Source: Pomphorhynchus laevis (taxonomy: Eukaryota; Acanthocephala; Palaeacanthocephala; Echinorhynchida; Pomphorhynchidae). Taken from it: a stretch of 64,000 nucleotides of DNA. Positions 55,330-64,000 of the stretch are shown here, one piece after another (the first letter of the stretch is position 1; each line of letters begins with the position of its first letter). The stretch lies in contig WNNJ02002095.1 of assembly GCA_012934845.2 (NCBI GenBank), forward strand, positions 51,236 to 115,235. The letters run 5' to 3'. A model generated the notes under the pieces. It was not told where the DNA came from. It searched no databases and saw only the letters and a program-made list of their open reading frames with translations. Made by a program: the position numbers and the translations under genes.

Positions 55330-56085
55330 TAAAAATAAAAGCCATTTTATGAATTGACTAATAAATAACAAACTATCTATCAAAATAAGGATTAGAGGTC
55401 ATCAGGAGAATGGCTATGCTATCAGGTTTCGGCCCCTAATCCTCTACCCAACATAGCAGCGGTGATAAACACATTCTTTATCATCAATATTGGTTTTGTT
55501 AAGAATAAGGCTACCTGGATAAATTTGTTCACTAATTGAATAAAAATTATTAGAATTAAATACACATATATCATCAATGTATCGAAACATGTATTTCGTA
55601 TATTTATATAGTTTAGATTTTGTTTTTACACAGTTATGAACAAATTCATGTTCTATAAAGCTTAAAAACAAGTCAGCTATAATTGAGCTACTATTATCAA
55701 CCATTGGAACACCTTTTATTTGTCTAAATATAGATGTCCCTACATTAAAATAATTTTAATTTCGTAAAATATTTAAGGATTTTAATAATTCAATTTTATC
55801 CATACATTTATATTTACTTGATTGTTTAATTTTTGTTAGATATGTGTTATAGCTATTATAACATATATATGTATATCGTTTTTCCAAATATAAGATTTAT
55901 TAATTTTACTAATGCATCTTTAATATCTGCTAAATCTAGATACTGAAATCGTACTTATTTATATTCTGAAAATTTATTCTTTTTGTGTGTTCCGAAAAAT
56001 TATTTTGTAGAATTAATACCGAAATAGTGTTTTATACCAGTATTAATTTCGATTACCTTACAATATTTTGTACGGTAATTTTTCG
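55330..56085 (-). mobile_element. Penelope-like RT fragment (copy 4), internally deleted
   Basis: Minus strand: motif A region (AAGTACGATTTCAGTA), SSIIADLFLSFIEHEFVH (motif B), FRYIDDICVFN (motif C, intact), ILNKTNIDDKECVYH, then a direct jump to the 3' tail (CCGCTGCTATGTTGGGTAGA...CTCCTGATGACC). About 350 bp of C-terminal coding sequence present in copy 2 is missing. An identical deletion in copy 61490-62250 reflects the module duplication. Confidence 0.8.
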
Positions 56086-56990
56086 ATTACCCTATAATGC
56101 CACAGGAATTTAAAAACACACGCATTTAACTCACATCATTCTAATAAGTTTTGGGTGGTGACGTTTCATCTCGTTCGAGCCAAAGCGGTATGATATTTTG
56201 TTATTGTGACAAATGTAGGTACATTCAAGTCGTTACATGGAATTATGCATGCCTGACCATGAGGTGATGTGAAAGGCTTCAATTTTAATATATTACTCAA
56301 TGTTGCAGATCTTTTATGGTAGATGTGGGCATTTTCGATGTTTTAGCGTTTAAGATGATTTATGATTTATGTTTTGTTATTTATAAAGAATGTCCGTGCA
56401 AATATTTGATGTTATATATTCTGTTTTATTTCTCATTTTGTTGCTGAAGATTCCGACAAATAATCGGCGAATTGCTCTCTTAATAGACTAGCAGGAAAAA
56501 TAAATACTCTGAGGCATCTTGACAAGGCTTTGTCGTTCTTTCATTGCTAAGGCTTTATAGCAGCAAATTAGCGTTGGTCGAAGTAACAAGGCCTTCGGGG
56601 TAGCGATATTATACGTAGACGAGGTTTAAGAATTCCATGGAGGGGGCAAGGTATATTGGGTTTTCTAAATAATGTCGTTTGAATTCGTGATTCGAGTTTT
56701 GTAACTTCCACGTAGAGAAACTTTTTATTTTATTAAGCAGTATTTTGTTTAAACTCTATTGTATATTTTGTTTGTGTAGCCAAACTCCCTCTAGGCCTAA
56801 CTCACTATATTGTGCAGCCTAACTCCCTAAATCCTTCCATACATATGTTTCATTCCATACATTTCAAATTTAGATAATAAGACATTTTAAAGACATTTCC
56901 TACGTAAGAAACACAAAAGTATAGTTATCAATTTAAAATTGTGATGTGTATTAAACGACTTATACGTCACAACACGGGCTATTCAGTATT
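56086..56990. other. Unassigned 900 bp between head-to-head PLE copies (unit A)
   Basis: Non-coding on both strands as far as I can see, with higher complexity than the AT-rich flanks (for example CGTTCGAGCCAAAGCGG, GGAGGGGGCAAGGTATATTGGG). It carries a close copy of CCTAACTC motifs near 56795 and 56818. Repeated in unit B (62255-63155). Could be a non-autonomous element or the PLE 5' UTR. Confidence 0.45.
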
Positions 56991-57165
56991 TCAAAGATAA
57001 AATTACAAAAATAAAATATACACCTCGTTATATAATGAGTTTAATGCTTACTTTGATAAGTTGATAAATAGTAAAAGCTTAAATACATCAAAGATAAACA
57101 TTTGGAAAACTTATATATTAGATAAAATTAGAGAGAAAAATAACAAACAATTATAAAAGGAAAGA
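56991..57165 (+). mobile_element. Penelope-like N-terminal fragment (copy 5)
   Basis: Follows the family's N-terminal DNA (AATATACACCTCGTTATATAATGAGTTTAA; AATAGTAAAAGCTTAAATAC; GATAAAATTAGAGAGAAAAA) and is cut at the tandem repeat at 57168. Confidence 0.65.
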
Positions 57166-57167
57166 TC

Positions 57168-57250
57168 AAATATTTTGATTAAATATTTTTGATTAAATAT
57201 TTTTGATTAAATATTTTTGATTAAATATTTTTGATTAAATATTTTTGATT
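57168..57250. repeat. 14-bp tandem repeat, six units
   Basis: AAATATTTTTGATT repeated six times, the first unit one base short. Sits between two PLE pieces. Confidence 0.92.
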
Positions 57251-57274
57251 CGTTAATTGGAAAAGTATTAGTTT

Positions 57275-57815
57275 TGATAAAATAAATGAACAGGCATAAT
57301 CTAGAATTAATTAAAAATAGGGAATTACGAAAAATGTTATCAAAAGGAACATTCATTCCGTCAGCCACCAAGTTTTTCGAAGATTTGAGAGAGACTCGAT
57401 CGGGTCACTGCGGACCGGCGTGCAAGTTCATTCATCATGCAGCGTCTAAGCGCTGCTGTTCCAAGGGACAATGCAGAATGTGTGCTCGAGTCGATCATTG
57501 CCGCGCCCGAAGCCCAGATAGACGTCTACAACAGAGAATTGGATAGCGTTGATGAGGAATTGCAAAGTCAACGGTTGATCGATGACTGTCAGTTAACATT
57601 TTGGGTGATGACGAAATCAGCGCTGACGAATAAATTGCCGGTATTTCAACAATTAAGGAGAAATTACGAAATTAAGCCGGGAAAATCGAAACTATAGCGT
57701 ATCTTCAATCGATACTGAACCGTTGAAGATGCATGTCCGTTTAGGTGCTAAACCGACGGTAACAAATAGAACATTTTGATAACGATTTCAATTCTCTTTT
57801 CTTTTCTGTTAGATA
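57275..57815 (+). mobile_element. PLE scrap followed by RLE-type LINE 3' end
   Basis: 57287-57355 (NLELIKNRELRKMLSKG) resembles the PLE N-terminal block at 54600. From about 57360 the frame RVTADRRASSFIMQRLSAAV then PRDNAECVLESI matches the RLE LINE ending at 51789 (TKSRFLQRISAAIQRGNSSCV), followed by ELDSVDEELQSQRLIDDC and a stop at 57697. The 3' UTR contains GGTGCTAAACCGACGG, also present at 4215-4230. Confidence 0.7.
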
Positions 57816-58095
57816 ATAATTTGTGCTTTTTTTAAAAAAGCTGTTTCTTAAAAACTGATTTCGGTAACTCAACGATCAGCATACAATTCGTAACTAGTAT
57901 ACGTCAGTGTAATTTTCATATAAACATGAAATTTACACCACTAGGCAATTTTTCTTTTTGTGACTCTTTTGGTCAATTATTACACAAGGAATACATAAAT
58001 TGAATCAAAATTGGATATTATTTAAATAGCATGAATCCAAATTAATAAATCCAAATTAGCAACTTAATAAATTTAATGAATCAAAATTGGATATT
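57816..58095. other. AT-rich unassigned stretch
   Basis: Short internal duplication of AATCCAAATTA and of TTGAATCAAAATTGGATATTA (58000 and 58080). No gene. Confidence 0.4.
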
Positions 58096-58605
58096 ATTAT
58101 TAAACGATCGCTGTCCCCGATCGTTTTGATGCCTACACCTCACTGTCCATCTCCAATTCTGGTCTAACCGACCACTTTCTCGTCACCCTTGATCTCACTT
58201 CCAACCAATCCCCGCTTCACACACCTACCATTCTACGTCGCATTGGAAAAAACTTGACCTCTCCCTTCTCCCCTCCACCTTACTTAAATCGTCTCTATCT
58301 TCTCACACAATAACATAATCCTCTCCTCACGATCTTGTATTTCTTTTCGACTTTGAGCTCACATCCACTCTCCATCTTCTCTCGCCCTTCAAGCCTCACC
58401 CTCACGGTCGCTTGCACCGTGCCCCATGGTGTGACATCAAATGCCAACTCTCAAAGCGTCGACTCCGCTATGCTTTTCGAGTCTATCACCGCTCTCTAAG
58501 ACGTGATATCCGCTCGCTCACTCCGTATCTCCTTGATTCTTGTCTTGCTCTTCGTCGATCTCATTTCCACCTACTTCGTATCAAATTACAATTTGTTATA
58601 TAATT
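58096..58605 (+). mobile_element. CR1/L2-like LINE fragment, endonuclease end to RT linker
   Basis: Encodes SISNSGLTDHFLVTLDL (the conserved SDH near the endonuclease C-terminus), then, after broken frames, HRAPWCDIKCQLSKRRLRYA and SLRRDIRSLTPYLLDSCLAL, parallel to 46560-46790. Cut at about 58605 by PLE sequence. Confidence 0.78.
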
Positions 58606-59310
58606 ACTTAAATTGTTACTTAGTTGATTAATATCGAAAGCTTATTATAATTGGGAAATACTATATATTTGATAAAATTAAAAAGAAAATGAAAATAACA
58701 AAGAATAACAAAACGAAAGATCAAATTAATAAAGATCTTCTTGATTGGTCGGTTTGATATTATCCTCGTGTGGTTGTTTGAATTCTATCAGCATCACTGT
58801 ACACTACAATCAGCGTGGGTGGACCTCATCAGCAGTAAGCCCATGCCTACATTTCATGTTTGTAGCCAACGCCTCATTCCACGAAATTTAGGCGTGAACT
58901 CACTGCTGATAAGGTCCACCCACGCTGATTGTAGTGTACAGTGATGCTGATAGGATTCAAACAACCACATGAGGATAATATCAACCCGACCAATCAAGAA
59001 AAGAGGCTCGTGTAAGCAATATTCACACTAGTAATAAATATATGTATACAGAAAAACTATTGATAAAGCTGGTAATAACTTTGTCTTCATATGCAAAAAG
59101 CTTTATTATGATATACTGATGAAAGAAGTTAATTATAATGATTTAAATATAAACACAACATATGAATGTAGTGATTTAAGTTTAGAAACAATTATTACAA
59201 GTCATTGTTCTATAATGAATAAGACGGGTATGAAAATTTAATCAGATAATTAACATATACCTATATTATATTGGAATCCAAAATTACATAAAAATCAACG
59301 ATTTGGTTTC
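58606..59310 (+). mobile_element. Penelope-like N-terminal fragment (copy 6), split by a foldback element
   Basis: The first part (58606-58736, ATGAAAATAACAAAGAATAA...AATTAATAAAGAT) and the second (59040-59300, AAAGCTGGTAATAACTTTGTC, then SHCSIMNKTG-like DNA and YWNPKLHK) belong to one PLE copy, interrupted by a 263-bp inverted-repeat element. It ends where a LINE begins at about 59310. Confidence 0.72.
58738..59000. mobile_element. Foldback (MITE-like) element
   Basis: Terminal inverted repeats of 100 bp (58738-58837 and 58901-59000) differ at five positions; a weaker match extends about 20 bp further inward (ATGCCTACATTTCATG against CGCCTAAATTTCGTGG, complemented). Ends TTCTTGATTGGTCGG...CCGACCAATCAAGAA. 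No coding capacity. The few mismatches suggest a fairly recent insertion into the PLE copy. Confidence 0.85.
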
Positions 59311-59329
59311 TGAATCAGAGTGCACGGAA

Positions 59330-60870
59330 AAAAGCATGTCGGAGCTTCAAAGCTCGTTATTTTGCAACGATTTTTAAGCAAAGGAAGAAGCGAATGTTTC
59401 TGGTCATCAATTCTCTTCCAAAGGTAGGACGGACTCACAAGTTAGTGGTGATTTTTGTTTTCTGGACTCCGATAAGGGGATATTACCCCCTATTCCAAAG
59501 CTAGCACACTTGTGTATAATACAGGCGTCAAAACCTATAGAAAAACATAACTTGTTCCAAACGTTTCTTCGTGATTTTATTAGTCTTCACGACAAAAGAG
59601 TTATATTTAACTCTGTTAAGGTTTATCCCAACTCAGTGAAGATTTCTTTTACTAACGCCTCAATATTGAATGAGTATAAGGCTTATTTCGATGAGCATTA
59701 TCATGATCACTGGTCGATCACTATCAAGCCGCTCCAATGTAGCCTTAAGATTTCGGACTTTCCACTGTACTTAGACGAGGATGACTCGAACAAGCTCAAG
59801 AGTCGCTTCAAATTGCACTCAGTTAGGCAGGCACTGGGGAAGGGGTTGAATTCCTCCCAGTTGGATTTGCGAATGCTGACTTAGATAGTGGATTACTATT
59901 ATCCCGTTCCTCAGGCAACCCTTTATGGGTTTTAACTTAAAATTTACAATAATTGAGGAAGACAGATGGACGTTCCCCCACTGTCAAAGATGCCACTGCT
60001 GGGAACATTGGGGGTCTACATGCAGTAAGGCCCAAACATGTGGGGTATGTGGAACGACTGAGTGTACCCACATGGTCTGCAATACAAAATTGTCTGGTAC
60101 CCCCCTCGTGCATTAACTCCATTGGGGATCATCCTGCATGGTCGCGCAAGTGCGCCTCGTTCAAGAAATATCGTCAACGATTTATGAAACCCCCGTCTCA
60201 CTCCTATGTAGAAGCTGCTGCTCCAGTCGGAATGTCGAACAACGACATCCTTACACTTTTGGCGAATTAAAAACGCACAATATCGCTGAGCTAAATGCCT
60301 TTTTTATCCCTCTGGTCACTCCTACTGTCACTCAGGTTCCAGTAGACCTAAATTCAACCCCCCGAACTAAGAAGAGAAGGGTTCTGCCAGAATGGTTCCC
60401 CCACTTAAGGTGGGAAAGATTCTAAAAGACTTAAGTGCCTCTCAGGGAAATGAAGATATTGCCTTGGGGGCCTGGCCTGTGATGGGGTTAGTGGCAAGGA
60501 GGCAACCCTCTTGCACCTAGTTCTGAATAGGTTGGCATCCCCCTTCCAACTAATTTAACACAATGGTGATAGCAATGGTGAGTAAACCCTAGCCTTTTTA
60601 AGTGAATATTCTTCAGTGAAATTCGGGAGGTGATTATGCCCTTAGACTTTTATCTGGTAGAGACGCAGATGTTATAGTCCATCAGGAGACGCGGTCTATC
60701 CGTCTCCCCCGGTACATTACTCGACACATCTCAAAGCACATTTATACCCTCTATACTCCGTACATAATCACCACCTCACTCCTCTTCATCTCAAGGACTC
60801 TTGACCTTAGTTAAATGTTCCATTAAGTCTTCCCTCCTGTTGAATTACTCTTGTCCAGCCCTGAATTTAT
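59330..60870 (+). mobile_element. Jockey/I-like LINE, 5' part (ORF1 and start of endonuclease)
   Basis: ORF1 pieces: SVKVYPNSVKISFTNASIL, ISDFPLYLDEDD, the zinc knuckles CQRCHCWEHWGSTC...CGVCGTTECTH, HPAWSRKCASFKKYRQRF and VGMSNNDILTLLAN. These match 40450-39536 in order. From 60620 the endonuclease starts (SVKFGR-type DNA, then DADVIV, QETRSIRLP in broken frames), ending at about 60870. The element is 3'-truncated here, which is unusual for LINEs and points to later rearrangement. Confidence 0.78.
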
Positions 60871-61019
60871 TATACTAAATTTATTATATTTAGGATAAGT
60901 TTAAGTTCTTAAACTTAAAGTTCTTACCTTAAATTTATTAAATATCATTAAATTTTAATATTTAGCATCGAACAAAAATATTTTTTTGTTTATACTTTTA
61001 ATACATTCAATCAAATCAG
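60871..61019. other. Short AT-rich stretch
   Basis: AAATTTATTA repeats; nothing assigned. Confidence 0.35.
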
Positions 61020-61320
61020 CTGTCTAAGTCTACGTATTTAATATAATTATAAAATAAGCCAAACATAATAAGCTTAAATCAAAATTAAATAATTGAATAA
61101 TAAAATCAATAATTGCTTTAAGATTTTCTATAATTTAAATAAAATTAAAATAAAAAATTGAAATTCAAAATAAACGTCATTTTTATGAATTGACTAATAA
61201 ATAACAGACGTTGTATCAGAATAAGAATTAGATGTCATCAGGAGGAACTGCTATGCTATCAGGTTTCGGCCCCTAACTCCTCTACCCAACATATCAGCGG
61301 GACCAAATACATGCTAATGA
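61020..61320 (-). mobile_element. PLE 3' tail fragment
   Basis: Complete tail in minus orientation, from the end motif (AATCAGCTGTCTAAGTCTACG, complement of the usual closing motif) through CTGATGACATCTAATTCTTA to CCGCTGATATGTTGGGTAGA. Directly followed by another tail and RT in the same orientation, so two PLE ends stand in tandem. Confidence 0.72.
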
Positions 61321-61379
61321 TGTATTTCCTCTGAAATAACTATCTAGTATTTTATTCTAATACAAAGTATATTATTTAT

Positions 61380-62250
61380 TATAAAATAAACAAAACATAA
61401 TAATGCTAAATCAAAATTTAATAATTAAATAATAAAATTAATAATTGTTTTTAGATTTTCTATAATTTAAATCAAGTTAAATAAAAAATTGAAATTTAAA
61501 ATAAAAGCCATTTTATGAATTGACTAATAAATAACAAACTATGTATCAAAATAAGGATTAGAGGTCATCAGGAGAATGGCTATGCTATCAGGTTTCGGCC
61601 CCTAATCCTCTACCCAACATAGCAGCGGTGATAAACACATTCTTTATCATCAATATTGGTTTTGTTAAGAATAAGGCTACCTGGATAAATTTGTTCACTA
61701 ATTGAATAAAAATTATTAGAATTAAATACACATATATCATCAATGTATCGAAACATGTATTTCGTATATTTATATAGTTTAGATTTTGTTTTTACACAGT
61801 TATGAACAAATTCATGTTCTATAAAGCTTAAAAACAAGTCAGCTATAATTGGGCTACTATTATCAACCATTGGAACACCTTTTATTTGTCTAAATATAGA
61901 TGTCCTTACATTAAAATAATTTTAATTTCGTAAAATATTTAAGGATTTTAATAATTCAATTTTATCCATACATTTATATTTACTTGATTGTTTAATTTTT
62001 GTTAGATATGTGTTATAGCTATTATAACATATATATGTATATCGTTTTTCCAAATATAAGATTTATTAATTTTACTAATGCATCTTTAATATCTGCTAAA
62101 TCTAGATACTGAAATCGTACTTATTTATATTCTGAAAATTTATTCTTTTTGTGTGTTCCGAAAAATTATTTTGTAGAATTAATACCGAAATAGTGTTTTA
62201 TACCAGTATTAATTTCGATTACCTTACAATATTTTGTACGGTAATTTTTC
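61380..62250 (-). mobile_element. Penelope-like RT fragment (copy 7), internally deleted, with tail
   Basis: As copy 4, with SSPIIADLFLSFIEHEFV (Pro kept in motif B) and FRYIDDICVFN, and the same deletion between DKECVYH and the tail. The AT-rich end of its tail (61380-61490) lies outside the duplicated module. Confidence 0.8.
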
Positions 62251-63267
62251 GATTACCCTATAATGCCAGAGGAATTTAAAAACACACGCATTTAACTCAC
62301 ATCATTCTAATAAGTTTTGGGTGGCGACGTTTCATCTCGTTCGAGCCAAAGCGGTATGATATTTTGTTATTGTGACAAATGTAGGTACATTCAAGTCGTT
62401 ACATGGAATTATGCATGCCTGACCATGAGGTGATGTGAAAGGCTTCAATTTTAATATATTACTCAATGTTGCAGATCTTTTATGGTAGATGTGAACATTT
62501 TCGATGTTTTAGCGTTTAAGATGATTTATGATTTATGTTTTGTTATTTACAAAGAATGTCCGTGCAAATATTTGATGTTATATATTCTGTTTTATTTCTC
62601 ATTTTGTTGCTGAAGATTCCGACAAATAATCGTCGAATTGCTCTCTTAATAGACTAGCAGGAAAAATAAATACTCTGAGGCATCTTGACAAGGCTTTGTC
62701 GTTCTTTCATTGCTAAGGCTTTATAGCAGCAAATTAGCGTTGGTCGAAGTAATAAGGCCTTCGGGGTAGCGATATTATACGTAGACGAGGTTTAAGAATT
62801 CCATGGAGGGGGCAAGGTATATTGGGTTTTCTAAATAATGTCGTTTGAATTCGTGATTCGAGTTTTGTAACTTCCACGTAGAGAAACTTTTTATTTTATT
62901 AAGCAGTATTTTGTTTAAACTCTATTGTATATTTTGTTTGTGTAGCCAAACTCCCTCTAGGCCTAACTCACTATATTGTGCAGCCTAACTCCATATATCC
63001 TTCCATACATCTGTTTCATTCCATACATTTCAAATTTAGATAATAAGACATTTTAAAGACATTTCCTACGTAAGAAACACAAAAGTATAGTTATCAATTT
63101 AAAATTGTGATGTGTATTAAACGACTTATACGTCACAACACGGGCTATTCAGTATTTCAAAGATAAAATTACAAAAATAAAATATACACCTCGTTATATA
63201 ATGAGTTTAATGCTTACTTTGATAAGTTGATAAATAGTAAAAGCTTAAATACATCAAAGATAAACAT
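61491..63267. repeat. 1.78 kb duplicated module, unit B
   Basis: Second unit of the duplication at 55325-57101. It carries the same internally deleted inverted PLE and the 900-bp unassigned segment. Confidence 0.9.
62255..63155. other. Unassigned 900 bp between head-to-head PLE copies (unit B)
   Basis: Same as 56086-56990 apart from a handful of base changes. Confidence 0.45.
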
Positions 63268-64000
63268 ATATATTTGATAAAATTAGAAAGAAAATAAAAA
63301 TAACAAACAATTATAAAAGGAAAGATAAAATTAATAAAGATATGTATAAAGAACTTACTAAATTAAAGGATAATTATATAATAACAACCATTGATAAAGC
63401 TAGTAATAACTTTGTCTTCATATGCAAAAAGCTTTATTATGATATATTAATGAAAGAGGTTAATTCTAATGATTTAAATGTAAATCCAACAGATGAACGT
63501 AGTGAGTTAAGTTTTGAAACAATTATTACAAGTCATTGTTATATAATGGATAAAAATGGTATAAAGGTTGAATCAGATAATAAAACTATACCTATATTAT
63601 ATTGGAATCCAAAATTACATAAAAATCCAATAAAACCTAGGTTCATATGTAATGCGTTTAAATGTACATTAAAACCACTTTCTGTCTATATGAATAAAAT
63701 ACTTAAAGCTATTAAAGCACACTTTAAAAAAATATTGCAAGGTAATCGAAATTAATACTGGTATAAAACACTATTTCAGTATTAATTTTACAAAAGAATT
63801 TTTAGAACTCACAAAAGGATTAAATTTTCAGAATATAAATACGTACGATTTTAGTACGCTTTATACAAATATAGATTAGGCAAATATCAAAGATGCATTA
63901 GAAAAATTAATTAATCTTATATTCGGAAAAAGATATACATATATATGTTATAATAACTATAACGCATATCTAACAAAAATTAAACCATCAAGTAAATATA
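63156..64000 (+). mobile_element. Penelope-like RT, N-terminal half (copy 8), runs off the window
   Basis: The longest N-terminal copy: a 137-codon frame (63342-63755) with DNYIITTIDKASNNFVFICK, SELSFETIITSHCYIMDKNG, IPILYWNPKLHKNPIKPRFI (RT motif 1-2 region) and NKILKAIKAHFKKI. In a shifted frame FTKGLNF...YDFSTLYTNID (motif A) follows at 63800-63880, then LINLIFGKRYTYICYNNYNA up to the window end, where it would continue as in copy 1 at 2400. The palm motif order identifies the family. Confidence 0.82.

Larger units (their letters stand above)
55325..57101. repeat. 1.78 kb duplicated module, unit A
   Basis: Matches 61491-63267 at a constant offset of 6166 with very few substitutions (for example CCACAGG versus CCAGAGG, TGGTGACG versus TGGCGACG). 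It contains an inverted PLE copy, about 900 bp of unassigned sequence and the first part of a forward PLE copy. Direct orientation. Confidence 0.9.

Noticed and set aside
54325-57250. CRISPR-like or satellite array
   Set aside because: The short repeats are simple tandem units or hairpins without spacers, in a eukaryotic retroelement context.

Overview
The window is animal nuclear DNA: AT-rich, with GT-AG introns (some only about 50 bp), packed with retrotransposons. The host genes are typical of metazoans: a GSK-3 kinase, an axonemal outer-arm dynein heavy chain (so the animal has motile cilia or sperm flagella, which argues against a nematode) and a homologue of the secreted protein C16orf89 (UPF0764). 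I cannot name the species; a small, AT-rich invertebrate of the flatworm, rotifer or mesozoan kind would fit.

Layout. 1-790: last two coding exons of GSK-3 (+). 2.3-4.8 kb: mosaic of Penelope-like (PLE) and LINE fragments. 5.07-20.7 kb (-): 5' half of a DNAH9/11/17-type dynein heavy chain gene, from the start codon through tail and linker to just before AAA1, where it stops. It has lost exons and carries stops, frameshifts and a deletion, so I call it a decaying gene. Its middle part (9386-17222) is repeated in inverted orientation at 21031-29497, a near-identical hairpin-like duplication with arms of 7.8 and 8.5 kb around a 3.8 kb spacer that holds dynein exons 1 and 2. Because both arms share the same intronic retroelement debris, that debris is older than the duplication; a deletion and point lesions in the left arm and a tandem duplication in the right arm are younger.

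29.5-49.3 kb: a retrotransposon graveyard: a PLE GIY-YIG endonuclease domain, several CR1/L2-like LINE copies with a conserved 3' stem-loop, two restriction-like-endonuclease (RLE) LINEs (one with a CR1-like copy nested in it), a nearly full-length Jockey/I-like LINE with a tRNA-like block in its 3' end, and a broken Ty3/Gypsy-type LTR fossil. 50.1-51.0 kb (-): the C16orf89 homologue, a whole 319-residue reading frame in one exon. 51.4-64 kb: further RLE, CR1 and Jockey-like pieces and many PLE reverse-transcriptase copies in both orientations, including a 1.78 kb module present twice, 6166 bp apart, and a 263 bp foldback element. The last PLE copy runs off the right end.

Only GSK-3 and C16orf89 look like working genes. 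The most unusual structure is the large inverted duplication inside the dynein gene.
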